Positions 1-5,774 of a stretch of DNA of 6,290 nt are shown here, one piece after another. Under the pieces are notes generated by a model. The model did no database searches. It saw nothing but the letters and a program-made list of their open reading frames with translations, and had not been told where the DNA came from. Both the position numbers and the translations under genes were made by a program. This stretch comes from an uncultured Bacteroidota bacterium. Lineage in GTDB: Bacteria; Bacteroidota; Bacteroidia; NS11-12g; UBA9320. Each line of letters starts with the position of its first letter. Positions within the stretch are counted from its first letter, which is position 1. The DNA lies in NCBI GenBank assembly GCA_913056425.1, contig CAJXLR010000100.1:1-6290 (forward strand). The letters are read 5' to 3'.

Positions 1-1467
1 TATTGTCTCAGTAGAAAAAAAGTTGAAGAGATTGCAGAGATACTGGCAGCAAACGGCGTGCGTGCTCTGCCTTATCATGCTGGTCTCGACGCCAAAACAC
101 GCTCGTCCCATCAGGACAAATTCTTGATGGAAGAAGCCGACGTCATCGTTGCCACCATAGCCTTTGGTATGGGGATAGACAAGCCTGATGTGCGATTTGT
201 CATCCACTATGACGTTCCAAAAAGCCTAGAAGGATACTACCAGGAAACGGGCAGAGCCGGTAGAGATGGCAACCAAGGTGATTGCTTGTTGTTTTATAAT
301 CCAAACGACAACGAAAAGCTAGAAAAATTCCTAAAAGATAAACCGGTTGCCGAACGAGAAATCGGGACACAACTCATCATGGAGATGGCATCTTTTGCCG
401 AGAGCGCTCAGTGCCGACGCAAATTCCTACTCCACTATTTTGGCGAACAGTTTGACAGCGACAATTGCAATAAGATGTGTGACAATTGCCGACATCCAAA
501 GAAAATGGTAGACGTTAGCGAAAGCTTTGTCACCATGCTGCAAACCGTAAAAGCTACGGACGGCAAAGTTGATATAAAACACATTGTAAACATCCTTAGC
601 GGTAAAGCTTCCAATGACGTAAAAGCACGTAAGCACACAGAGCTGCCTCAGTTTGGAGCAGGAAAAGACAAAGATGCCGTATTCTGGAAATCGGTCATTC
701 GTGTTGCGCTCCTGAATGATCTACTTGAAAAGAACATTGAGAAATACGGTCTAATATCCATTTTACCCAAAGGTGAAGAGTTTTTAACCAAGCCGCGTAA
801 GGTAGAAATGCCTATCGATACGGAATTCGAAAACGTGACCGAAGAAGAATTTGAGCGCGTAGAGGTGGAATCCCTGCACGACGAAGAGTTATTTCTTCAG
901 CTTAAAGAACTCCAACGCGAAGTTGCACGGCAAAAGAATCTTCCACCTTACGTAATCTTTCAAGAGTCCTCCCTAGAGGATATGGCCACCAAATATCCAA
1001 TCACCTTGGAAGAAATGGAGAATATCTCCGGCGTTGGAAAAAACAAAGCCAAGAAGTTCGGTAAACCTTTCGTAGAGCTGATTGAAAAATACGTAGAAGA
1101 CAACAACATCGATCGTCCGGAGGACATGGTTATTAAAACCGTCGCCAACAAATCCGGTAAAAAAATTGCAATCATTCAGAATATCGACAAGAAGTTGTCA
1201 ATTGAAGATATAGCAAGATCTCTGGCTGTTACAGTCGAGGACCTGTTAGACGAAATCGAAAACATCGTCTACTCAGGAACCAAACTCGACTTCTCGTATT
1301 ATATAGAGGAGATTATCGACGACGAAGTGAAAGACGAAATCTTCGATTACTTCCGAGAAGCGGAAGACAATGACCTTGACGCTGCGGTGGAAGAATTTGA
1401 TGGTGATTTCACACATGACGAAATGCAACTATTCCGAATTCAATTCATCAGCGAAGTGGCAAACTAA
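1..1467 (+). CDS. recQ: ATP-dependent DNA helicase RecQ, C-terminal part (5' end outside window)
   Basis: RecQ is a 3'-to-5' superfamily 2 DNA helicase acting in recombination and replication-fork repair. The reading frame is open from base 1, so the gene enters from the left and 488 residues are visible. From memory of the family, about 240 N-terminal residues carrying motifs I to III are missing. The visible part starts in motif IV (YCLSRKK, then YHAGLD). It continues with motif V (FGMGIDKPDVRFVIH) and motif VI (YYQETGRAGRDG, with the arginine finger). A zinc site follows with four cysteines at visible residues 138-163, spaced C-x17-C-x3-C-x2-C. A winged-helix RQC region spans roughly 165-290 and an HRDC domain roughly 297-367 (ISGVGKNKAKKFGKPF). 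The last 120 residues form a helix-turn-helix-like segment (LSIEDIARSLAVTVEDL) and an acidic tail, a layout I associate with Bacteroidota RecQ. The gene stops with TAA before the tRNA promoter. Confidence 0.95.
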   Translation, partial: YCLSRKKVEEIAEILAANGVRALPYHAGLDAKTRSSHQDKFLMEEADVIVATIAFGMGIDKPDVRFVIHYDVPKSLEGYYQETGRAGRDGNQGDCLLFYNPNDNEKLEKFLKDKPVAEREIGTQLIMEMASFAESAQCRRKFLLHYFGEQFDSDNCNKMCDNCRHPKKMVDVSESFVTMLQTVKATDGKVDIKHIVNILSGKASNDVKARKHTELPQFGAGKDKDAVFWKSVIRVALLNDLLEKNIEKYGLISILPKGEEFLTKPRKVEMPIDTEFENVTEEEFERVEVESLHDEELFLQLKELQREVARQKNLPPYVIFQESSLEDMATKYPITLEEMENISGVGKNKAKKFGKPFVELIEKYVEDNNIDRPEDMVIKTVANKSGKKIAIIQNIDKKLSIEDIARSLAVTVEDLLDEIENIVYSGTKLDFSYYIEEIIDDEVKDEIFDYFREAEDNDLDAAVEEFDGDFTHDEMQLFRIQFISEVAN

Positions 1468-1492
1468 TTTTTTGCCAAAAAACTTGATTAGT
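1463..1492 (+). other. AT-rich inverted repeat at the recQ stop codon
   Basis: ACTAAT (1463-1468) is repeated inverted as ATTAGT (1487-1492). Inside it, TTTTTT (1468-1473) can pair with AAAAAA (1477-1482) around a GCC loop, leaving a small bulge on the 3' side. The structure starts at the recQ stop codon, so it may slow or end recQ transcription. It is weak, being almost all A-T pairs, and is followed by A residues rather than a U tract. It therefore does not qualify as a classical intrinsic terminator. It overlaps the -33 element of the tRNA promoter. Confidence 0.3.
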
Positions 1493-1515
1493 AAAAAATT
1501 GTATTTGTAAATTTG
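1484..1515 (+). promoter_or_regulatory. Bacteroidota-type promoter for tRNA-Gln (and possibly prs-rplY)
   Basis: TTG at 1484-1486 serves as the -33 element. After 21 bases comes TAAATTTG at 1508-1515, an exact match to the -7 consensus TAnnTTTG used by the Bacteroidota primary sigma factor. Transcription should start around 1520-1523, immediately before the mature tRNA 5' end at 1525, so the 5' leader would be only a few bases. Because no terminator is seen between the tRNA and prs, this promoter may also feed prs. Confidence 0.7.
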
Positions 1516-1524
1516 CAGCCCCAT

Positions 1525-1595
1525 TGCCCGATCGTCTAATGGCAGGACCGCTGTTTTTGGTGCAGCTTGTGGAGGTTCGAATCCTTCTCGGGCAA
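1525..1595 (+). tRNA. tRNA-Gln, anticodon TTG
   Basis: The segment folds into a full cloverleaf. The acceptor stem is TGCCCGA (1525-1531) with TCGGGCA (1588-1594), and the discriminator base is A1595. The D stem is GTC/GAC (1534-1536 with 1546-1548). The anticodon stem is 1550-1554 with 1562-1566, the last pair being G-T. The loop is TTTTGGT with anticodon TTG at 1557-1559, reading CAA (and CAG by wobble). The variable loop has 4 bases. The T stem is 1571-1575 with 1583-1587, and its loop is TTCGAAT. The 3' CCA is not encoded (CGA follows the discriminator), so CCA must be added by nucleotidyltransferase. tRNA-Gln directly upstream of prs and rplY is a familiar Bacteroidota arrangement. Confidence 0.95.
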
Positions 1596-1600
1596 CGAAA

Positions 1601-1614
1601 GTCAGGAAACTGAC
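1601..1614 (+). other. Short hairpin with GAAA tetraloop just 3' of tRNA-Gln
   Basis: GTCAG (1601-1605) pairs perfectly with CTGAC (1610-1614) across a GAAA loop of the stable GNRA type. It begins five bases after the tRNA discriminator. It could help define the 3' trailer for tRNA maturation or stabilise the 5' end of a processed prs message. No U tract follows, so it is not a terminator. The fold is seen; the role is inferred. Confidence 0.4.
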
Positions 1615-1617
1615 ACG

Positions 1618-1647
1618 TTTATGATAACCGTTGTTGTGTTAACTTTG
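1618..1647 (+). promoter_or_regulatory. Candidate promoter for prs-rplY
   Basis: TAACTTTG at 1640-1647 matches the -7 consensus TAnnTTTG exactly. Nineteen bases upstream, TTT at 1618-1620 is a one-mismatch -33 element. The start of transcription would fall near 1653, giving a leader of about 18 bases before the prs ATG at 1672. This would let prs be expressed independently of the tRNA. The leader is A-rich with no Shine-Dalgarno sequence, as is usual in this phylum. Confidence 0.6.
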
Positions 1648-1671
1648 ACGCGGTGAAAGTAAAACGACAAT

Positions 1672-2646
1672 ATGCCTTCTTTAATAAACAAAGTAAAAAT
1701 CTTTAGTGGCCGTTCTAGCCGCCCTCTAGCCGAAAAAATCGCTTTGAGCTACGGACTTCCTCTTGGGGATGTTACGTGCCCTTCTTACAGCGACGGTGAG
1801 TTTCAACCCAGTTTAAACGAATCGGTTCGAGGTTGCGATGTATTCTTGATTCAATCAACAACCCCTCCCGCAGACAACTTGCTGGAATTGATGTTGATGA
1901 TCGATGCTGCAAAAAGAGCCAGTGCCCACATGGTAACGGCAGTTATTCCTTACTTTGGATTGGCAAGACAAGATCGTAAAGACAAACCACGCGTTCCAAT
2001 CGGGTCAAAAATGATTGCGAACATCTTGGTTGCGGCTGGAGCAGATCGTGTAATGACCATGGACTTACACGCTCCTCAAATTCAAGGTTTCTTTGACATT
2101 CCGGTAGATCACCTAGATTCATTGGTCATCTTTATACCGTATATCAAGAGTCTCAAGCTAGACAACATCGTATTAGCCGCCCCGGATATCGGAGCATCTA
2201 AACGTGTTCGAGAATTCGCAAAAGTTCTTAACTGCGAGATGGTCATTTGTGACAAGGAGCGTAAGCGTGCGAATGAAGTGGCATCGATGGTTGTAATTGG
2301 TGATGTAAAGGGCAAGAACGTTGTTCTGATAGACGACATCTGTGATACTGCAAATACATTAGCCAAAGCAGCTAAGCTGTTGAAAGAAGAAGGTGCAGCA
2401 TCTGTTCGTGCAGTATGTACGCACCCTGTACTTTCCGGAAAAGCTTACGACAATATTGAAAATTCAGTAATGGAAGAGTTGGTAGTTACCGACACCATTC
2501 CACTGAAAGATGAAAGACCAAAAATTAAAGTCTTGTCGGTAGACAGACTCTTCGCAAACGCAATCCGAAACGTATGCGAATACGGTAGCATAAGCTCACT
2601 GTTTAACATTGACAATGCCTACCAATCAAAAATTGGATTTAAATAA
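1672..2646 (+). CDS. prs: Ribose-phosphate pyrophosphokinase (PRPP synthetase)
   Basis: Makes 5-phosphoribosyl 1-diphosphate from ribose 5-phosphate and ATP (EC 2.7.6.1), the precursor for purines, pyrimidines, NAD, histidine and tryptophan; cytosolic. The protein is 324 residues, slightly longer than the usual 310-315 because of a tail after SISSLF. Class I hallmarks are present: FSGRSSRPLA at the N-terminus, YSDGEF (39-44), the ATP-site segment ARQDRKDKPRVP (98-109), catalytic-site DLHAPQIQGFF with His133, and the flexible-loop Lys195/Arg197 in CDKERKRANEVASM. The PRPP loop at 221-229 reads DDICDTANT. Family members normally have Gly where this protein has Asn228 (DTAGT, DTGGT or DTCGT), which is unusual. 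rplY follows after 17 bp, suggesting one transcript. The ATG at 1672 gives the standard family N-terminus. Confidence 0.97.
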   Translation: MPSLINKVKIFSGRSSRPLAEKIALSYGLPLGDVTCPSYSDGEFQPSLNESVRGCDVFLIQSTTPPADNLLELMLMIDAAKRASAHMVTAVIPYFGLARQDRKDKPRVPIGSKMIANILVAAGADRVMTMDLHAPQIQGFFDIPVDHLDSLVIFIPYIKSLKLDNIVLAAPDIGASKRVREFAKVLNCEMVICDKERKRANEVASMVVIGDVKGKNVVLIDDICDTANTLAKAAKLLKEEGAASVRAVCTHPVLSGKAYDNIENSVMEELVVTDTIPLKDERPKIKVLSVDRLFANAIRNVCEYGSISSLFNIDNAYQSKIGFK

Positions 2647-2663
2647 TTGAAAGTAAATAAAGA

Positions 2664-3287
2664 ATGAAAACGATTGCAATCAAAGGTGACAGCCGTGCCA
2701 GCGTTGGTAAATCGGCAAACAAAGCCGTAAGAAAGAACGGTCAAGTCCCTTGTGTGGTTTACGGTAGCGGTACGGACAACATCAACTTTACCGTTTACGA
2801 AGCAGACTTCCAACACTTGGTATACACGCCAAACACGTACTTAGTGCGTTTAGACATCGACGGCAACCAAATGATGGCGAAGCTTCACGACATCCAGTTC
2901 CACCCGGTATCAGAAGCTATTTTACACGCAGACTTTTATGCGCTAGACTTGGACAACCCAGTTGAACTTGCTCTACCAATTCGCGTTGTTGGAAACTCCC
3001 CAGGTGTTCGTGCCGGTGGTAAGCTTCAAGTTAAGATTCGCAAACTGCGTGTGCGTGGTTTAATTCAAGACCTTCCGGATGATATCGAAGTAAACATCGA
3101 TGCATTAGAGATTGGAAAATCTGTTAGAGTGCGTGAATTGAGCGTACCGAACGTCGAGTTACTTGACACCCCAGAGAATAGTGTTGTTTCCGTAGTTGTT
3201 ACTCGTGCTGCTAGATCTGCTGCAGATGCCGCAGGAGAAGAAGCTGAGGGAGAAACTGAAGAAGGAACAGAAGAAGCAGCGGAATAA
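2664..3287 (+). CDS. rplY: 50S ribosomal protein L25, long Ctc/TL5 form
   Basis: Binds 5S rRNA in the central protuberance of the large ribosomal subunit. The 207 residues match the two-domain Ctc/TL5 type rather than the short enterobacterial L25. The N-terminal RNA-binding domain spans about 1-93, with VPCVVYG at 28-34 and LHDIQFHPVSEAILHADFYA at 74-93. A C-terminal beta domain spans about 95-181 (SPGVRAGGKLQ at 112-122, then GLIQDLPDDIEVNI). A 25-residue tail is rich in Glu and Ala; such acidic tails vary and are common in this form. It lies 17 bp after prs with no promoter between, so it is probably co-transcribed. A strong terminator follows. In many Bacteroidota a peptidyl-tRNA hydrolase gene (pth) comes next, but here the unit ends. 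Confidence 0.95.
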   Translation: MKTIAIKGDSRASVGKSANKAVRKNGQVPCVVYGSGTDNINFTVYEADFQHLVYTPNTYLVRLDIDGNQMMAKLHDIQFHPVSEAILHADFYALDLDNPVELALPIRVVGNSPGVRAGGKLQVKIRKLRVRGLIQDLPDDIEVNIDALEIGKSVRVRELSVPNVELLDTPENSVVSVVVTRAARSAADAAGEEAEGETEEGTEEAAE

Positions 3288-3308
3288 TCGCTCTTCACAA
3301 CCATATTC

Positions 3309-3340
3309 AATCCCCGCTCAATTTGAGTGGGGATTTTTTT
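3309..3340 (+). terminator. Intrinsic terminator of the prs-rplY unit
   Basis: CCCCGCTCA (3312-3320) pairs with TGAGTGGGG (3324-3332) around an ATT loop. Three outer A-T pairs (3309-3311 with 3333-3335) extend the stem to 12 bp, and a run of seven T (3334-3340) follows. It begins 21 bases after the rplY stop. The pair 3316/3328 is G-U in the plus-strand transcript but a C/A mismatch in the minus-strand transcript. The T run is also only on the plus side, so the element is built for rplY rather than for the convergent gene that ends at 3342. Confidence 0.9.
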
Positions 3341-3341
3341 A

Positions 3342-4352
3342 CTACTCAATAAATCCCGCCACATGATACTTCATGGCGTCTTCAAACGCATGAAAAGTAT
3401 GACCCGTATCGGTTTTTAGCCGCTCCGAGGAATATGCCACATCTCGCAAACCTGCACGAGCGCTTTCTTTTGTAATTAATCCGTTGCCCGTGAAAAACTG
3501 AAGTATTCCGGATATACGCCAGGCGATTTCCGCCATCCAAGGTTTCACTTCAATTCGAGGAGGTTTTGAATCAAATTCATTTGCCAGCAACCGAAATACT
3601 TCCACAAATTTTTTGTTCCAACCCGTGCATAAATATCTACCGTCGAACAGATTCATGTCCATGAGTTTTCGAGAACATGAAGCGACATCTCTTACATCTA
3701 CAAATGCATTAGCACCTCCGGTATAAAAAGGAAAACCATTCCGAGCGTTTTTAAAAAATCCTGCCGAACCCGAATTCCAATTCCCAAACCCCAAGATTAT
3801 ACACGGATTGATTATAGCAACGTTCAGACCTTCTTCTCTACCCCGTATCGCTTCCAGTTCGGCATCATACTTTGTCTTACTGTAATAGCTGTTTACATAG
3901 TCATGGTTAAACGAAATAGTTTCATCCACAGGTGAATTCTCCACCTTGCCCATTGTAGCTGTAGAACTAACAAAACACACATTGGGTTTTGAACTCATCG
4001 CTAATGACACGTTTATCACGTTTGCCGTGCCAAGAACATTGACTTTGTCCAACATTCTTCTATCCTTTTTTGCAAACGAAACTAGCGCTGCAGCATGATA
4101 GATTTCCGAACACGACTCGAAAGCCTCCTCCAAGGAAACCACGTCGGTCACATCTCCTTCAATCCATGAAAAGTGCTGCATCAACTCTTCTCGACTCTCT
4201 CCTAGCTCACGCTCAACAATCCGGTTAAACCAACTCAAGTTGGAAGTTGGTCTTCTGAGCGCACGCACAGACCGTCCTGCTTTTAACAATTCGACACACA
4301 GATAGCTCCCTAAAAGTCCGGATGCCCCGGTTACGCACACTCTAGAATCCAT
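3342..4352 (-). CDS. NAD(P)-dependent epimerase/reductase, extended SDR family
   Basis: A 336-residue cytosolic oxidoreductase of the extended short-chain dehydrogenase/reductase family. Its sequence resembles the dihydroflavonol-reductase-like and sugar-epimerase-like branches; the substrate cannot be told. The Rossmann dinucleotide motif is TGASGLLG (8-15, GxxGxxG). Arg33/Arg34 after the second strand suggest a preference for NADP(H), by inference. Other landmarks are GDV (66-68), YHAAALVSF (85-93), the catalytic Ser region VSST (128-131) and the catalytic pair Tyr157/Lys161 in YSKTK. INPCIILGFGN then leads into the substrate-binding half. No signal peptide is visible. The start gives the typical short N-terminus before the first strand. 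The gene converges on rplY, ending just past its terminator, and diverges from the ureohydrolase-like gene with 43 bp between starts. The short gap may allow joint regulation. Confidence 0.85.
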   Translation of the reverse strand: MDSRVCVTGASGLLGSYLCVELLKAGRSVRALRRPTSNLSWFNRIVERELGESREELMQHFSWIEGDVTDVVSLEEAFESCSEIYHAAALVSFAKKDRRMLDKVNVLGTANVINVSLAMSSKPNVCFVSSTATMGKVENSPVDETISFNHDYVNSYYSKTKYDAELEAIRGREEGLNVAIINPCIILGFGNWNSGSAGFFKNARNGFPFYTGGANAFVDVRDVASCSRKLMDMNLFDGRYLCTGWNKKFVEVFRLLANEFDSKPPRIEVKPWMAEIAWRISGILQFFTGNGLITKESARAGLRDVAYSSERLKTDTGHTFHAFEDAMKYHVAGFIE

Positions 4353-4364
4353 AGAGCCTCAAAG

Positions 4365-4372
4365 AAAATCTA
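4365..4372 (-). promoter_or_regulatory. Candidate -7 box for the SDR gene
   Basis: On the minus strand this reads TAGATTTT, matching TAnnTTTG except for the last base. Its downstream edge is 12 bases from the ATG that begins at 4352, so the leader would be only about six bases. A second candidate, TTTCTTTG (4360-4367, minus strand), also has one mismatch and would give a leaderless message. No TTG was found at the expected -33 distance. It overlaps the plus-strand box at 4371-4378 by two bases. Confidence 0.3.
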
Positions 4373-4378
4373 TTTTTG
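4371..4378 (+). promoter_or_regulatory. Candidate -7 box for the ureohydrolase-like gene
   Basis: TATTTTTG is an exact match to the Bacteroidota -7 consensus TAnnTTTG. The start of transcription would lie near 4385, about 11 bases before the ATG at 4396. No TTG is present 17-23 bases upstream, where the sequence runs into the start of the divergent SDR gene, so the -33 element is weak or absent. Confidence 0.5.
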
Positions 4379-4395
4379 TGACTTCGGGTTGAACT

Positions 4396-5517
4396 ATGAC
4401 ACTGGAAGACTTTTTATCCCCTCTTCACGAATCCTTTGGACAGACTGAGTCTGAGAACAGTTATGGCCATGTTATTCAATCGTACATCGATACGTTTCCG
4501 GATTGGGAGGAAGCGGATATCGCCATTTTCGGAGTTGAGGAAGGGAGGAATACCAAGAATAAGGAAACGGCCTCTGCACCGGATAAGCTGCGCCGAGAAC
4601 TATATGTACTGGTTGCCAACTTACCCAAAACCTCTATCGTAGATTTGGGCAACAACGCCCCCGGTAACACCTTCAACGACACGCGTTTCGCCGTACAAGA
4701 AGTCAGTAGAGCTCTCCTGAAAGACAATATTATTCCCATCATTTTGGGCGGAACGAAAGAGCTCGCCTATGGCCAGTATACTGCGTTTCAACCGATTCTT
4801 AGAAACTTGGAATGCACCGTTATTTCGCCTCGAATTGGTATCGACCAACAAGATTTCCTACACGATATTTTGTTGCATGAACCCAACTTCCTATTTAATG
4901 TGAATGCCCTCGCATATCAGAGCCACTACGTTCGCGAAAAAGCCATATCAACATTAACCAAACTATATTTTAACCCTCTCCGTTTGGGTGTGCTTAGGTC
5001 CGATGTTGCTATGGCAGAGCCCATTTTACGAAACACCGACATGTGTGTTTTCGATATCGGTTCGGTAAAACAAGCCGATGCACCGGGTAATTATTACAAC
5101 AACCCGAGCGGATTAACCAGCGAAGAAGCTTGTCAGCTTGCATGGTACGCAGGCATGAGTGAGAAAATGAGAAGTTTTGGAATATATGAGGTCAACCCTG
5201 AATTTGACTATCGCGATACCACTTCCAAACTGGGCGCCCAAATACTTTGGTATTTTATTGACGGATACTACAATCGGAAAGGAGATCACCCTTCTCTACA
5301 TTCGGAATTTGTGAAATATCGTTGTACCATGACCGACAACGAACCCGATGTTGTGTTCTACAAAAGCAAACGAACAGAACGTTGGTGGATGGAAATCCCG
5401 GGTCACTCGGGTTCAGACATGCTGGTGATACCTTGTACATACGCGGACTACACGCTCGCGACCACAGGGGAAATGCCAGACTTGTTTTTCAAAGCATTAC
5501 AGAAAAATGCAAAATAA
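4396..5517 (+). CDS. Ureohydrolase-fold (arginase/formimidoylglutamase-like) protein with degenerate metal site
   Basis: The 373-residue protein belongs to a Bacteroidota family usually annotated as formimidoylglutamase or arginase family. True members bind two Mn ions through GGDHS, DAHxD and SxDxD motifs. Here the first reads GGTKEL (118-123), with Lys121 in place of His. The second appears to be SPRIG (144-148), and the third reads FDIGS (219-223), keeping only Asp220. The downstream EVNPEFD (265-271) still matches the ureohydrolase EVNP motif, and QADAPG (226-231) matches the usual APG element. A C-terminal extension beyond about 290 (KYRCTM, ERWWMEIPG, GEMPDLFFKAL) is not found in arginases and I associate it with this Bacteroidota family. 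I infer a non-catalytic or altered function, so the label formimidoylglutamase should not be trusted. No signal peptide is seen. No histidine-utilisation genes are nearby. A small lipoprotein gene follows after 45 bp without a visible promoter. Confidence 0.75.
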   Translation: MTLEDFLSPLHESFGQTESENSYGHVIQSYIDTFPDWEEADIAIFGVEEGRNTKNKETASAPDKLRRELYVLVANLPKTSIVDLGNNAPGNTFNDTRFAVQEVSRALLKDNIIPIILGGTKELAYGQYTAFQPILRNLECTVISPRIGIDQQDFLHDILLHEPNFLFNVNALAYQSHYVREKAISTLTKLYFNPLRLGVLRSDVAMAEPILRNTDMCVFDIGSVKQADAPGNYYNNPSGLTSEEACQLAWYAGMSEKMRSFGIYEVNPEFDYRDTTSKLGAQILWYFIDGYYNRKGDHPSLHSEFVKYRCTMTDNEPDVVFYKSKRTERWWMEIPGHSGSDMLVIPCTYADYTLATTGEMPDLFFKALQKNAK

Positions 5518-5562
5518 TCTTCAACGACTTTCGTTACGATAAGACACCTTCTCCCCACGCCT

Positions 5563-5688
5563 ATGAATTCGAAGAAAATCACCACCGTCATCGTCCTCAT
5601 GATCACTGCTTTATTCCTCGCCTCATGCGGAGGACCCAAATCCTGTAGCACCAAAGGCAAAACCCGTGTACCGATGGGACATATGTAG
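5563..5688 (+). CDS. Very small lipoprotein, 41 residues
   Basis: A 41-codon frame begins with ATG at 5563 and ends with TAG. The first 22 residues form a textbook type II signal peptide: a positive start (MNSKK), a hydrophobic core (ITTVIVLMITALF) and a lipobox LASC with Cys22. The mature product would be only 20 residues, with a second Cys at 27 and the ending RVPMGHM. It is basic, with no acidic residue after Cys22, so it lacks the acidic surface-export signal known in some Bacteroidota lipoproteins; I infer a periplasm-facing location. It follows the ureohydrolase-like gene by 45 bp with no terminator or promoter seen between, so co-transcription is likely. I do not recognise a function. 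The signal peptide makes chance unlikely, but the small size keeps confidence moderate. Confidence 0.65.
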   Translation: MNSKKITTVIVLMITALFLASCGGPKSCSTKGKTRVPMGHM

Positions 5689-5745
5689 GCACAACTCTCT
5701 CAGAATTCTTTCTATTCCTCAAGCTACATCTCATAGACTATTCGC

Positions 5746-5753
5746 TAAATTTG
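5746..5753 (+). promoter_or_regulatory. Candidate -7 box for aspS
   Basis: TAAATTTG matches TAnnTTTG exactly and is identical to the tRNA-Gln box at 1508-1515. It lies 21 bases before the aspS ATG, so the leader would be about 15 bases. No TTG is found at the usual -33 distance. No intrinsic terminator is seen between the small lipoprotein gene and this box, so read-through from upstream is possible. Confidence 0.55.
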
Positions 5754-5755
5754 CG

Positions 5756-5769
5756 CCCTTAAACAAGGG
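5756..5769 (+). other. Small hairpin at the start of the aspS leader
   Basis: CCCTT (5756-5760) pairs with AAGGG (5765-5769) around an AAAC loop, ending five bases before the aspS start codon. If transcription starts near 5759, part of the 5' arm would not be transcribed. The hairpin would then form only in read-through messages. The pairing is seen; any role is speculative. Confidence 0.25.
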
Positions 5770-5774
5770 AACAG

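Noticed and set aside
427..638. Two overlapping minus-strand frames opposite recQ, one with hydrophobic stretches
   Set aside because: They lie wholly within the well-supported RecQ zinc and RQC coding region. The hydrophobicity comes from reading acidic/lysine codons on the opposite strand.
1463..1492. The inverted repeat after recQ as a true intrinsic terminator
   Set aside because: The stem is almost entirely A-T and is followed by A residues, not a U tract. It is listed only as a weak structure.
2109..2366. An 85-codon minus-strand frame opposite prs
   Set aside because: It is antisense to the conserved catalytic half of Prs and has no motif or start signals of its own.
3309..3340. The terminator acting in both directions for the convergent SDR gene
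   Set aside because: In the minus-strand transcript one stem pair becomes C/A and no U run follows the hairpin, so efficient reverse termination is doubtful.
3065..3364. A 99-codon minus-strand frame opposite rplY, rich in Ser and Ala
   Set aside because: It is the antisense shadow of the Glu/Ala-rich tail of L25, and it runs through the terminator hairpin.
4476..4851. Minus-strand and alternate-frame readings inside the ureohydrolase-like gene
   Set aside because: They are nested in a long frame with recognisable family landmarks. No promoter or signal sequence supports them.
5322..5648. A 108-codon plus-strand frame overlapping the 3' end of the ureohydrolase-like gene and the small lipoprotein gene
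   Set aside because: It runs out of frame with both, has no recognisable motif, and its composition (many His and Arg) is what an off-frame reading gives. The overlapped genes have clear family or signal-peptide evidence.
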